Below are positions 1-8,666 of a stretch of DNA of 55,530 bases, piece by piece. Source of the DNA: Clostridiales bacterium (GTDB lineage Bacteria; Bacillota; Clostridia; Oscillospirales; CAG-272); contig DXYE01000005.1 of NCBI GenBank assembly GCA_019415985.1, positions 1-55,530 of the forward strand. Direction: 5' to 3'. How positions within the stretch are numbered: position 1 is the first letter of the stretch; the number at the start of each line of letters is the position of its first letter. The position numbers were made by a program, and so were the translations under genes. The notes under the pieces were generated by a model that made no database searches, was not told the origin of the DNA, and saw nothing but the letters and a program-made list of their open reading frames with translations.

Positions 1-14
1 TGTATAAGAGACAG
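1..14. other. Sequencing adapter remnant (Tn5/Nextera mosaic end)
   Basis: The first 14 bases, TGTATAAGAGACAG, are identical to the end of the Nextera/Tn5 mosaic-end sequence. On the minus strand they follow directly after a permease codon string (…MIGGK), exactly where read-through adapter would begin. They are therefore library artefact, not genome; the natural sequence starts at base 15 and the permease gene is cut there. Confidence 0.93.
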
Positions 15-641
15 TTTTCCGCCGATCATCAGCGGGACGCCATAATCCGTAAATATTAACGTAAATGTAGCAAACACGACACTGATCAGCGGTTTTTTGA
101 GGTATGGCAGCGTGATCTGCACAAACTGCCGAAAGCGCGAAATCCCCAATACGGATGCCGCCTCATACGGCGTGCTGTCTTCGTATTTAAGGACATCGCT
201 CAGCATGAGAAACGCTACCGGAAACGAATACATAACACTGCCCGAGACAATGCCCCAAAAGCCGTACAATCCGGCGGAAAGGCCGAAGAGTTTGGTCAAA
301 ATGCCGTTTGCGCCGAACAATATAATAAGCCCCATGCCGTGGGAGATGGACGGAAGCAGCATCGGTAAAACCAACATGGCCCGAAAAAGCGGCTTGCACC
401 GTATATTGGTTCTTGCCATACAGAATGCCAACGCTGCCGCGAGCATCAGAGAAATGAGAGTAGCCGTAAGGGATACTGCCACGGAATTTCCCAGCGCACG
501 CTGAAATTTCTCCCCGGATAACACCTTTCCAATATCGGCATCCGCAAGACTGAGGAGCATCCTTCCGATCGGGAGAATGACGGAAACGAGAAAGAAGGCG
601 GCGGCGACAAGCTTCGCCGCCGAGCATGACCGTTGTTTCAA
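15..641 (-). CDS. ABC transporter permease (Fe3+/phosphonate-type), 3' end missing
   Basis: Inner-membrane permease subunit of the importer encoded with the next two genes. The minus-strand frame reads LKQRSCSAAKLVAAAFFLVS, a first membrane helix, then further helices and the permease loop near YEAASVLGISRFRQF, which matches the EAA-type ATPase-docking motif of binding-protein-dependent permeases, and ends at FTDYGVPLMIGGK. The frame has no ATG before the first helix; I chose a TTG at 641-639 with AAAGGG about 12 bases upstream. An ATG at 560 would delete that helix. The remaining C-terminal part lies beyond the contig edge. Families with two fused permease halves exist, so about 200 residues may be only the first part. 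Substrate cannot be fixed from this piece. Confidence 0.8.
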
Positions 642-672
642 GAGCTTATCATACCCTTTCGTATGTATTGCC

Positions 673-711
673 GGGCCGAAAGGCGGATATAAAATATCCG
701 CCTTTCGGCCC
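673..711 (-). terminator. Perfect 18-bp intercistronic hairpin, no U-tract
   Basis: Bases 673-690 and 694-711 are perfect inverted copies (GGGCCGAAAGGCGGATAT and its complement) around a 3-base AAA loop. It sits between the ATPase and permease genes of one operon. Neither strand has a run of T after the stem, so it is not a classical Rho-independent terminator; it may act as an attenuator or an mRNA-stabilising processing site. The same build (18-bp stem, AAA loop, GGAT/ATCC tip) occurs at 8101-8139. Confidence 0.6.
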
Positions 712-737
712 TTTCCGTATGCATACGGATTTCTCCT

Positions 738-1499
738 TTACGCCGTTGCCGACGTAAATTTAGCAAGACTGTCGATCTTCATCTGGAGATTATCCAGCAC
801 AAATTCTTTTACGTAACGATTTGCGGGGTGCTTTAAAATTTCTTCCGGTGTACCGATCTGGTGCATTTCAGCCTCCCCCATAACCATGATCCTATCCGAC
901 ATGGCAAAGGCTTCCTCTTGGTCATGAGTAATATAAATCATAGCCGCTCCGGTTTTCCTCTGAATGTCCTTAAGCTCGCGCCGCAGCGAAAGCCGCGTCG
1001 CCACATCCAGTGCGCTCATGGGCTCGTCAAACAGCAGAAGATCCGGCTGTAGGGCAAGTGTGCGCGCGATGGCTACCCGCTGCATCTGTCCCCCGGAGAG
1101 CTGTGCCGGCCGCTTTGCGCTGTGCTCCGTCAGGCCCACCATCTCCAGCATCGACACCGCGATCTGGCGGGACCTCGGCTTCAACTCTTTTTTCAGACGG
1201 ACCGCATACTCTACGTTTTTCAGCACCGTCATGTTTTCAAACAGCGCATAGTTCTGGAACACAATACCCATGCCGCGTTTATCCGGAGGCATACGGGTTA
1301 TGTCCTTCTGATCCTTCAGCACGGCCCCCGCTGTCGGTGCAAGCAATCCGATGATGATGCGCAGAAGTGTTGTTTTTCCGCAGCCGGAAGGTCCGAGAAT
1401 GGACAGAAATTCGCCGCCCTTCACCTCAAAGCTGATCGGTTTCAGTATTGTTTTTCCGTCAATTTTTTTTTCAATTTCCCGGACAATTAATGATTCCAT
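738..1499 (-). CDS. ABC importer ATP-binding protein (FbpC/PotA-like)
   Basis: Cytoplasmic ATPase (253 residues) driving the importer. Walker A GPSGCGKT at residues 36-43, Q-loop FQNYALF near 81-87, signature LSGGQ at 134-138, Walker B LLLFDEP at 154-160, and the switch histidine in YITHDQEEA are all intact. FbpC and PotA ATPases usually reach about 350 residues with a C-terminal regulatory domain; this protein stops after the nucleotide-binding domain, so it lacks that domain. Its start overlaps the end of the binding-protein gene by 13 bases, indicating translational coupling in the order binding protein, ATPase, permease. Confidence 0.9.
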   Translation of the reverse strand: MESLIVREIEKKIDGKTILKPISFEVKGGEFLSILGPSGCGKTTLLRIIIGLLAPTAGAVLKDQKDITRMPPDKRGMGIVFQNYALFENMTVLKNVEYAVRLKKELKPRSRQIAVSMLEMVGLTEHSAKRPAQLSGGQMQRVAIARTLALQPDLLLFDEPMSALDVATRLSLRRELKDIQRKTGAAMIYITHDQEEAFAMSDRIMVMGEAEMHQIGTPEEILKHPANRYVKEFVLDNLQMKIDSLAKFTSATA

Positions 1500-2479
1500 T
1501 TCTCAAGCAGCCCGTCCTTCCGCGCCACATCTTCGATCCCCGTCATGTCTCCATACGGAATGTCCTTGGGGAAATTCTCCATGTTGATCTCCTGATCCTT
1601 GTAAATCTGTTCAGGCGAGAACTTCTCTTTATCCTCAGGCGTCACGACATTGACGAGAAACTGAAAAACCTCAACAACGCGCTCATCCGACTGGCGTCCC
1701 TCTATCAGCGCACTGGAATATGTCGTATGCGGCGCGCCCTCCTCGAAGAAGCGGATATCCAACGGCGTTCCCTCATTTATAGCTGTAACCGCCTGAAACG
1801 TCATACCGAGGCCTATCAGAGATTCACCACTGATCAGCTCCTGAACAGGACCAGAACCGGAGGATGAAAACATTTTTATGTTTTCAGCAAGCTTGTCGAA
1901 ATAGGCGAAGGCTTCATCCTCTCCCCATTCGTTGACCAAATTCAACAGAAAAATATATCCGGTTCCGGAGGAAGCGGGATTGGGCATGACAATTTTTCCC
2001 TTGTATTCCGGCTTCAGCAGATCCTCATAGCTTTCCGGCGCTTCAAGTCCCGCCTCTTTTAGTCCCGACGTATTGAGTAGAATCGCCCCGCTGACCCGGC
2101 ACCATGGCACATATCTGTGGCTCTCCGGAACCAGATCGTCCACAAATTTATCAAACGATACGATGCCGTCAAGGCTGCATATCGTATCTCCCAGCTTTTC
2201 CAGATAAGTAGATTCCAACTCCAGAATAATATCGCAGTCTGTGCTCTTTCCCTCCGAAAGAAGCTTTGCTGACAAATCCCCCGTGGATTTATACTCCACT
2301 GTTATATCCAGATCGGGGAATTCCTCCTGAAGACGCTGCCTTACATATTCGTTGCGAAAATCCTCCGACGAGGAATAGATCATGATCCGGTCATCGTTTT
2401 TCTTTGCACAGCCGAACATCAGCGGTATACAGAGCAACGCACACACCGCAGCAGCGGCATGTTTCCATTGAAACCTCAT
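1487..2479 (-). CDS. Extracellular solute-binding lipoprotein, family 1 (Fe3+/phosphonate-type)
   Basis: Binding protein of 330 residues that captures the substrate outside the membrane. The N-terminus has a basic start, a hydrophobic stretch and lipobox FGC with Cys at residue 24, so it is a lipoprotein. The mature part starts IMIYSSSEDF and contains an SGxGP-type loop (SSSGSGPVQE), typical of the family-1 fold shared by Fe3+ (FbpA/AfuA) and 2-aminoethylphosphonate binding proteins. Ribosome site GGAGAG lies 7 bases before the ATG. It is first in the operon, about 270 bases behind the promoter at 2750-2778. Substrate assignment between iron and phosphonate is not possible by eye. Confidence 0.85.
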   Translation of the reverse strand: MRFQWKHAAAAVCALLCIPLMFGCAKKNDDRIMIYSSSEDFRNEYVRQRLQEEFPDLDITVEYKSTGDLSAKLLSEGKSTDCDIILELESTYLEKLGDTICSLDGIVSFDKFVDDLVPESHRYVPWCRVSGAILLNTSGLKEAGLEAPESYEDLLKPEYKGKIVMPNPASSGTGYIFLLNLVNEWGEDEAFAYFDKLAENIKMFSSSGSGPVQELISGESLIGLGMTFQAVTAINEGTPLDIRFFEEGAPHTTYSSALIEGRQSDERVVEVFQFLVNVVTPEDKEKFSPEQIYKDQEINMENFPKDIPYGDMTGIEDVARKDGLLEKWNH

Positions 2480-2749
2480 TTTCTCTCTCCTTTTATTTTT
2501 ACTTATTGACTACTTGTTTATCTGCTTCTCCACTTCTGATTTCTCATCACTTCAGGTCGAATTTCTCCATAGCTGTAAACGTTACTGAAACCAAACAGGT
2601 GTATCGGTTTCTCTCAACACCTTTCGAGTTCGACAGTATCCGCTGTTTTCCAAAAATACAGGCTAGTCTCGCTTTAATCACCCTGATTGAACAAAAAACG
2701 CCTATAAATTTCAAGAAGACAGCACATTCAACTTGTTCATAGTTCTTCG

Positions 2750-2778
2750 ATTATACACTATAAATGAACATCTGTCAA
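2750..2778 (-). promoter_or_regulatory. Consensus sigma-A promoter for the ABC importer operon
   Basis: On the minus strand TTGACA (2778-2773) and TATAAT (2755-2750) are separated by exactly 17 bases, a perfect match to the housekeeping consensus. Transcription would begin near 2743, giving a leader of roughly 265 bases before the binding-protein ATG at 2479. The leader holds a small AGGTGT/ACACCT stem, but I recognise no known riboswitch in it. Confidence 0.8.
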
Positions 2779-2858
2779 GTCCATTTGGATTTTTAGCGCT
2801 CTCTCATCTACGTTTTTCGAGTCCATTTTATATAATTCCGAACAAATTCCGTTCTGTC

Positions 2859-2887
2859 TTTACTTTTTCAGGCTTTTGTGCTATAAT
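2859..2887 (+). promoter_or_regulatory. Promoter with extended -10 for the surface-polymer operon
   Basis: TATAAT at 2882-2887 is preceded by TG-C (extended -10) and, 17 bases upstream, by TTTACT (4 of 6 matches to TTGACA). It points toward the gene at 3525, about 630 bases away, and lies almost back to back with the importer promoter, so both operons start from this intergenic region. Confidence 0.6.
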
Positions 2888-3524
2888 GTACATCGTTTGG
2901 CCCGGGGTAATTGCGCCCCATTTATCATTCGCTGTACCCAGAAAATTTTTACCAAAATTCCCTATGAGACGTCATTTTTGGGGGCGGTATGCCGGTCTCC
3001 TCGACATACGGTACAACCTCCGGCGAAATGCATGTTTTTTAGCCGGTGCCACACGCACCGCCGGTGCGCTTAAAAGACGCGACAAACCGATTTGATTCAG
3101 ACACCATGTTTTTTGCTTAAACCTCAGGGAACAAAATGAGCGGCTTTACGTCTCAGTCTTAATAGTAGGGGCCGGTGTCCTGTATTCAGGCAATTGTCGA
3201 AAGCTCGCGTATATAAAGCAGTCCCGCCGCATGTCATCAGTACTTATGTTCGGTCGGACAAGCAGCAGAGCAATACAACAACTTCTGCATCAACAGTTGA
3301 GTAAAAATAGAAGCATTACATATTTACTGCACCGGTTTCCGGTGAAAGGCCAATATGTGGTATAAAAGCCTTTCACTGATTGATTTTGTGCCTTTGCATG
3401 ACAAAAACGGATTCGCAAAGACCATTTTTTGAAATCAAACGCCGAAACGAATCTGCAAAGCGTTGAAGCCGGATTATATTGCCCAGAAAGGAAGTCTTTG
3501 CCTTGCAAAGGCATAATAATTTTT
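2888..3524 (+). other. Long untranslated leader with stem-loops, no gene seen
   Basis: No convincing gene is visible in these roughly 640 bases. Near the 3' end CACCGG-TTT-CCGGTG (3330-3344) overlaps by three bases a longer pair, GTGAAAGGC (3342-3350) with GCCTTTCAC (3368-3376). The two stems cannot form together, which is the layout of an attenuator or switch. CTTTGC and GCAAAG around 3392-3420, followed by ACCATTTTTT, could act as a weak terminator. I cannot assign it to a known RNA family. Confidence 0.4.
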
Positions 3525-5372
3525 ATGAGCGTTCAGCAATCTCAAGCACCCGTGGAACCTCAAATCGCATCCGGAGCTAAACAGCCGGTAAAAAATGATG
3601 ATAACCAGAATAAAAACAAAAGGGCAGAGGGTAGATTTTCAAAAAAGTGGAAATCGCTGGTCCGTGAAAAGCGGTCCTTTCGCTGGCGTCTGGCGCTCGC
3701 CGCTCTTGCATCGTTTGCCTTTTCCTATACGCTCCTGATCTTTGGTCCATATGAAATTTATATCAAAAATATGGACTACTGCACTTTCTCCTTCAATGAC
3801 CTCGTAGGACCGATGGCACTTCTGGGGTTTACCGTTTTCGCCCTTCTGACGCTTTTTCTGCTTGTTTTTCGAGGCAGGCTCTTCACAGGCGCTGTCTCCC
3901 TGATCTTTGCAGGTACAGTTGCCGCCTATCTGCAGGCAAACTTCTTGAGCATCGATTTTGGCGCTCTCGACGGTTCCTCTGTGGCCTGGGCCGACTATAC
4001 GCTTCCTATGCTTTTCAACGCGCTTATTTGGGGACTCGTTCTGCTCTGTCCCTTTGCCGTTGCGTATTTCAGCAAAAAAATTTGGGGACGCATGGTTGTT
4101 TTCGTCTCCGTGCTTCTGATCGGTATGCAAAGCGTTGGTCTGGTTTCACTGCTGCTGGACGTCAATCTGACCGATGTCTCCAAGGAGGGCTATCTGTCGC
4201 GCGATACCATTTACGAGGTTTCGCCGAAAAACAATGTGGTTGTCTTTCTGCTTGACCGCTTTGATCAGCTCTATGCGGATGAACAATTGGAAAAAAATCC
4301 CGATTTTTACGACAAGTTTTCCGGCTTTACCTTTTACAGAAACACCACCGGAAGTTATTCACGCACATTCCCCTCCGTCGCCTATTTTCTGACGGGCATT
4401 CCCTGCGATTACACCATACCAAACAGCGAATATTTCAAAAAGGCCTGGGATGAAACCACTTTTTTAAAGGATATTCGGGAGGCGGGTTACCTCTCCAAGG
4501 TTTATACCGAAGTCAACTATGTGCTGGGCGATATCGATTATGCGCGGGAGGAAATTGATAACATCGGTGACAAGCCGCGTACCGTAAACGTGAGGCGTAT
4601 GATTACGTCCATGCTGACACTCTCCGCCTATCGGTATTGTCCGACCGCCATGCAGCCGTTCTTCCGTCTGTACACCGGAGAACTGCAGGATATTGCACAG
4701 CTTGAGGACGAAAGTCTGTATGCCTCCGATATCTACAGCACCAATGACGTTCGTTTTTTTCATGATTTAAAGGAGAAAGGCATTACTGTCAACAAAGACA
4801 GCGCCGGTTCCTTTATCTTCTACCACATGCAGGGCTCGCACGATCCCTATATTATGGATGAAAACGGAAATCGCATCACGGGTGCGGAGACGACGATGTA
4901 TCAGCAGACAAAGGGCAATCTCAATATCATTTTAAAATATATAGATGAGCTGAAAAGACTGGGGCTGTATGACGATACAACTCTTATCATCACCGCAGAC
5001 CACGGTTGGACGGGAACGCTTGAGCGTCTGGACAAGCCGCGTCTTATTTCGCTTTTTGTCAAACCTAAGGGTGCGGATCTTACAAAACCTCTAGCTCTGT
5101 CCGATGCACCTGTATGCCAGGACAATATCCGTCCTACGATCCTCCGCGCACTCGGCATCGACAGCTCGGCTTACGGTCCTGCGATTGAAGATATTACGGA
5201 AGGCGACGACGTCGTTCGGTACTTTTATATGAGCGGTGCAAACAAGTTTCTGACCAACCGAGATACCAATCTGGTCACCTATGAAATTCGGGGAGACGCA
5301 AAGAACTTCGACAACTGGCTGGTTCACTCCGTCGTTCCCATAAAATATCCCTATTACGACGCCGGAAGCTGA
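3525..5372 (+). CDS. Membrane sulfatase/alkaline-phosphatase-superfamily protein (LTA-synthase-like)
   Basis: A 615-residue membrane enzyme. After a charged, soluble N-terminal 50 residues come several membrane helices (about 53-75, 92-115, 120-138, 160-182, 190-212), then a large extracytoplasmic hydrolase domain. That domain shows the superfamily metal-site pattern: FLLDRFD (Asp244), the nucleophile region SRTFPSVAYFLTG (Thr281) and ITADHGW near the C-terminus. Relatives transfer or remove phospho- or sulfo-groups on surface polymers; the exact substrate is unknown. The frame stays open to 3429, but ATG 3525 has AAAGG 13 bases upstream and fits the domain start. A TTG at 3498 is a weaker option. 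It heads an operon with a small membrane protein and a glycerophosphotransferase fusion, supporting a teichoic-acid-like role. Confidence 0.8.
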   Translation: MSVQQSQAPVEPQIASGAKQPVKNDDNQNKNKRAEGRFSKKWKSLVREKRSFRWRLALAALASFAFSYTLLIFGPYEIYIKNMDYCTFSFNDLVGPMALLGFTVFALLTLFLLVFRGRLFTGAVSLIFAGTVAAYLQANFLSIDFGALDGSSVAWADYTLPMLFNALIWGLVLLCPFAVAYFSKKIWGRMVVFVSVLLIGMQSVGLVSLLLDVNLTDVSKEGYLSRDTIYEVSPKNNVVVFLLDRFDQLYADEQLEKNPDFYDKFSGFTFYRNTTGSYSRTFPSVAYFLTGIPCDYTIPNSEYFKKAWDETTFLKDIREAGYLSKVYTEVNYVLGDIDYAREEIDNIGDKPRTVNVRRMITSMLTLSAYRYCPTAMQPFFRLYTGELQDIAQLEDESLYASDIYSTNDVRFFHDLKEKGITVNKDSAGSFIFYHMQGSHDPYIMDENGNRITGAETTMYQQTKGNLNIILKYIDELKRLGLYDDTTLIITADHGWTGTLERLDKPRLISLFVKPKGADLTKPLALSDAPVCQDNIRPTILRALGIDSSAYGPAIEDITEGDDVVRYFYMSGANKFLTNRDTNLVTYEIRGDAKNFDNWLVHSVVPIKYPYYDAGS

Positions 5373-5445
5373 AAGACAGCGTCGTACCGCTTTCATCCCC
5401 GGCCCATAGGCCCGGCGACCGTTCGGGCGGGGAGGCATACCAACA

Positions 5446-5733
5446 ATGATTTTTGATTTTCGCCGGAGAAACGGACGAACAATGAAAACCATACGCAAGA
5501 TCTTGAGCTGCATGTTTTTTTTCGTATTCACCATGCTTTTCTTCTCGGTCAATGTAGGCGCCTATATCGACCCCTCCGCCATGACCTTTCTGATTCAAGT
5601 CGTTGCTGGCGTCGTCATTGCGGCAGGCGCCGCATGCGGCTACTATTTCCGTAAAGTTCGCCGCGCGGTCCGCAAAAAGAAAAACCGTGAGGAGGACGAA
5701 GACGACGAGGAAGACGAGGACGAAAACGAATAG
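5446..5733 (+). CDS. Small membrane protein with acidic tail
   Basis: Up to 95 residues. A signal-like hydrophobic segment (starting MKTIRKILSCMFFFVF) ends before AYIDPSAMTFLIQ, followed by a second helix with many Ala/Val/Gly, a basic stretch RKVRRAVRKKKN, and a C-terminal run of Asp and Glu. Small proteins with a YIDP motif, a helix and a basic end are common next to surface-polymer transferases, but I know no function. Ribosome site GGGGAGG precedes the ATG at 5446 by about 10 bases; an internal ATG at 5482 gives a more typical signal sequence and may be the real start. It lies between the sulfatase-like gene and the YidC fusion and is probably cotranscribed. Confidence 0.65.
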   Translation: MIFDFRRRNGRTMKTIRKILSCMFFFVFTMLFFSVNVGAYIDPSAMTFLIQVVAGVVIAAGAACGYYFRKVRRAVRKKKNREEDEDDEEDEDENE

Positions 5734-5744
5734 AACCGAAGCTG

Positions 5745-5761
5745 ACGGGGTCAAACCCCGT
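5745..5761 (+). other. Small intercistronic hairpin
   Basis: ACGGGGT and ACCCCGT form a 7-bp stem with a CAA loop in the 168-base gap before the YidC fusion. No T-run follows, so termination is doubtful; it may tune expression between the two genes. Confidence 0.4.
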
Positions 5762-5901
5762 TTGGGGGTCTGTATGTTGTCCGGGATGCCAATATTCTCT
5801 TCAACTATACTGAAATGCAGACCGCGGCATCTCCGGCCGATATCTGACGGTCGCCTAAAAAGAATCTGATTATGCAGCAAAAGAAAGGAAACTGACGCAG
5901 A

Positions 5902-8037
5902 ATGGAATGGATCAACACAATCATCGGCACACCGCTCGGATATCTTATGTGGCTCTGTTATCAAATTATCAGCGACTACGGCATCGCCATCATTATTTTC
6001 ACCCTGCTGACAAAGGTTGTCATGTTTCCAATCTCCCTGCTCGTGCAGAAGAACTCCATAAAATTGGTAAAAATGAAACCGGAGCTGGACGCTCTGCGGT
6101 ACCAATACATCGACGACAAGGATGCGTATTTTGACGCGCAGACCGCCCTTTATAAAAGAGAAAAATACAGTCCCATGGCCGGTATCTGGCCGCTGCTGCT
6201 ACAGCTCCCGATCATTTTCGGCCTTATTGATGTGGTATACAAGCCACTGAAGCACCTGCTGCACATGCCGGCCTCTACAATAGATGCTTTCGTTCGGAAA
6301 GCCGGTGAAATTCTCGGCACAACCGATCTCGGTTCGTCTCCGCAGCTCAAGGTGGTGGAACTGCTTTCAAATGCCGGCAATGTTCCCCGCTTTATGGAGC
6401 TTCAGGGCAGCCTCGAGGGCGTGGACGTCGCCTCAGCCGTCTCTTCTATCCAAAGTGTACAGATGAATTTTCTTGGCATAAACTTAGCGGCAACCCCCAG
6501 CTTTTCTTTTACTCCGCTGCTTCTGATCCCCATTCTGGCGGGTCTCTCCGCACTGGTCATGTGTGTTATCCAAAACCGGATCAACGTCCTTCAGGTAGAA
6601 CAGAACAAGCTGTCTCAGTGGGGCATGACACTTTTTATGATTGCATTTTCCACCTATTTTGCTTTTCTCGTTCCGGCCGGTGTCGGGCTTTACTGGATTT
6701 TTGGAAATCTGTTCTCTATCGGCGTTATGTACCTGGTCAACGTCATCTATAACCCTAAAAAGTATATCGATTACAAGGCGCTTGCGGAGATCAAACAGAA
6801 AACGGCGCAGGAAAAGGAAACTTCGAAAAGAAACAAAAAACTGGCGAAAAAGTATTACAAAGCTTTCTGCAGGCCGGACAACCTCGAACATATGAAGCTG
6901 ATGTTTTACGCAGAGGGAAAGGGCTACTACAAATATTTCTCCAGTATCATCGATCATATACTCCGGGATTCTAAGCTGAAGATTCATTATGTAACGAGCG
7001 CGCCGGACGATCCCATTCTGCAATGCGAAGAGGAGAGGATCATCCCTTATTATGTCGATGAAACACGTCTGATCTCTCTGATGATGAAGGTTGAAGCGGA
7101 TATGGTTGTCATGACGACGCCGGACCTCGAAAAGTATCACATCAAACGCTCCCGCGTACGCAAGGATGTGGAATACGTCTACGTAGACCACGGCTGTACC
7201 AGTTTGAATTTAACATATCGAACCGGCGCTTTCGATCACTTCGATACCATCTTTGCAGTTAGTCAGATGCAGGCAGATGAAGTCCGCGCACTGGAGAAAG
7301 TACGCGGAACAAAGGAAAAACGCATTGTAGAATGCGGATACGGGCTGATTGATCAGATGATCGAAGCCTATGAAGCACAAAAATCGGAGGAAGGACCGCT
7401 GCCCGAAAAGCCGACCATCCTGATTGCTCCTTCCTGGCAGTACGATAACATTATGGACAGCTGTCTCGACGATCTCATTGCTTCCTTAAAAGAGAAGCAT
7501 TTCAGAATCGTCATACGGCCGCATCCGCAGTATGTTCGACGCTTTCCCCTGAAAATACAGGAGATCATGGATAAATATCAGCCTGATTTTAGTGAGGATT
7601 TCCGTATCGAAACGGATTTCTCTTCTAATGTGACGGTTTATACCGCCGATCTGCTGATTACGGACTGGTCTGCAATCTCTTTTGAATTCAGCTTTACCAC
7701 CAACAAACCCACGCTGTTCATCAACACGGAAATGAAGGTGGTAAATAAGGCATATAAAAAAGTGAAGATTATACCGTTCGATATTACAGGTCGCAGTCAG
7801 ATAGGCCGTGCGATTGAGAAAGAGGACGTGAAAAACATTGCTGCAATCGCCGCCGATCTGCTTGAAAACCAGGCTGCATGGGCAGAACAGATAGATACCC
7901 TGAAACGCTCCTACTTTTTCAACCTAGGACACAGCGGCGAAGCCGGCGCTGCCTACATCATCAGCAGACTGGTGAAGAAAAAGAAGAAAAAGAAAGCGCC
8001 CGAGGCGCCTGTCGATACAGAGGAAGCCGCTCAGTAA
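5902..8037 (+). CDS. YidC/Oxa1 insertase domain fused to CDP-glycerol glycerophosphotransferase
   Basis: A 711-residue two-domain protein. Residues 1 to about 290 are a YidC/Oxa1 membrane insertase: helices at the N-terminus, the polar hairpin after FTLLTKVVMFPISLL, the family string SPMAGIWPLLLQLPIIFGL, and three later helices ending near ISIGVMYLVNVIYNP. After a Lys/Glu-rich linker (about 295-315), residues 320-690 are a TagB/TagF-type glycerophosphotransferase: VDHGCTSLNL, the RPHPQYVRRF loop and LLITDWSAISFEFSF are its hallmark motifs. The C-terminus is Lys-rich. Family knowledge predicts transfer of glycerol-phosphate from CDP-glycerol to a membrane acceptor. The fused domain may anchor the enzyme or help insert partner proteins. 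AAAGGAAAC lies about 12 bases before the ATG. I saw no frameshift or internal stop that would suggest an assembly join. Confidence 0.88.
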   Translation: MEWINTIIGTPLGYLMWLCYQIISDYGIAIIIFTLLTKVVMFPISLLVQKNSIKLVKMKPELDALRYQYIDDKDAYFDAQTALYKREKYSPMAGIWPLLLQLPIIFGLIDVVYKPLKHLLHMPASTIDAFVRKAGEILGTTDLGSSPQLKVVELLSNAGNVPRFMELQGSLEGVDVASAVSSIQSVQMNFLGINLAATPSFSFTPLLLIPILAGLSALVMCVIQNRINVLQVEQNKLSQWGMTLFMIAFSTYFAFLVPAGVGLYWIFGNLFSIGVMYLVNVIYNPKKYIDYKALAEIKQKTAQEKETSKRNKKLAKKYYKAFCRPDNLEHMKLMFYAEGKGYYKYFSSIIDHILRDSKLKIHYVTSAPDDPILQCEEERIIPYYVDETRLISLMMKVEADMVVMTTPDLEKYHIKRSRVRKDVEYVYVDHGCTSLNLTYRTGAFDHFDTIFAVSQMQADEVRALEKVRGTKEKRIVECGYGLIDQMIEAYEAQKSEEGPLPEKPTILIAPSWQYDNIMDSCLDDLIASLKEKHFRIVIRPHPQYVRRFPLKIQEIMDKYQPDFSEDFRIETDFSSNVTVYTADLLITDWSAISFEFSFTTNKPTLFINTEMKVVNKAYKKVKIIPFDITGRSQIGRAIEKEDVKNIAAIAADLLENQAAWAEQIDTLKRSYFFNLGHSGEAGAAYIISRLVKKKKKKKAPEAPVDTEEAAQ

Positions 8038-8100
8038 ATTGCAAAATATCGGCTTAGCTGCATCCGGCAGGCGCAGAGGATACGTGAACGCCGGATAAAG

Positions 8101-8139
8101 TGAGCCGGTCCGACGGATAAAATCCGTCGGACCGGCTCA
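8101..8139. terminator. Perfect 18-bp hairpin between convergent operons
   Basis: TGAGCCGGTCCGACGGAT (8101-8118) pairs perfectly with 8122-8139 around an AAA loop. It lies between the 3' ends of the YidC fusion (plus) and the FabZ-like gene (minus), where a bidirectional terminator is expected, though neither side has a T-run. The stem tip GGATAAAATCC resembles that of the hairpin at 673-711. Confidence 0.65.
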
Positions 8140-8225
8140 TCGCTCTGTTCATACATACAGCTTTTCCTGCTCATAGGAATGCAGAGATAATTGACGTTCT
8201 GATTTTGCATTTTGTCTCCGCGTTT

Positions 8226-8666
8226 TCAAAATTGTTTGACGTATTTTAAAAAGACTGTCAGTTGACAGGAGGCGCACAGACTTTTCATGAAATACAGGCG
8301 GCAGTCGAATTGATTCAACACGCCATGTCTATCACATCGAAGGGCTTCTGCTCTGACGCTGTCTCCAGGCTTTACCATCTTATGGAATTCCGCCTGCTCT
8401 ATACGCGTAAGCAGCGGTATAATACGCTTCTTTTCACCGCCGTAAGTCAGACTGCACGCACACTGCGCCATAATTTCACATAAAATTACGCCCGGTACAG
8501 TAGGTTGCTCCGGAAAGTGTCCGTCAAAGAACCATTCGTCTCCTTTAAAGCTGTACTCTCCCCACACTCTTTCCGTGGATTCAAAAATGAGCCTGTCCAA
8601 GAGAAGCATGTTTCTCCGATGCGGCAAAATCTGTTCAATATCCCCGCGGTTCAGTATTTTCTTCAT
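8226..8666 (-). CDS. 3-hydroxyacyl-ACP dehydratase, FabZ-like
   Basis: Hotdog-fold dehydratase of 146 residues that removes water from 3-hydroxyacyl-ACP. The active-site block GHFPEQPTVPGV and CEIMAQ carries the catalytic His50 and Glu64, as in FabZ, and the N-terminal IEQILPHRRNMLLLDR matches the family (usual PHRYPFLLVDR). Length is normal. Ribosome site GGGAGGT lies a few bases before ATG 8666. This is the last gene of the biosynthetic cluster. Placed with the ketosynthases and ACPs it probably serves the cluster's own acyl chain rather than housekeeping fatty-acid synthesis. No ketoreductase is encoded in the window, so the 3-hydroxy substrate must be made by an enzyme from elsewhere. Confidence 0.88.
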   Translation of the reverse strand: MKKILNRGDIEQILPHRRNMLLLDRLIFESTERVWGEYSFKGDEWFFDGHFPEQPTVPGVILCEIMAQCACSLTYGGEKKRIIPLLTRIEQAEFHKMVKPGDSVRAEALRCDRHGVLNQFDCRLYFMKSLCASCQLTVFLKYVKQF

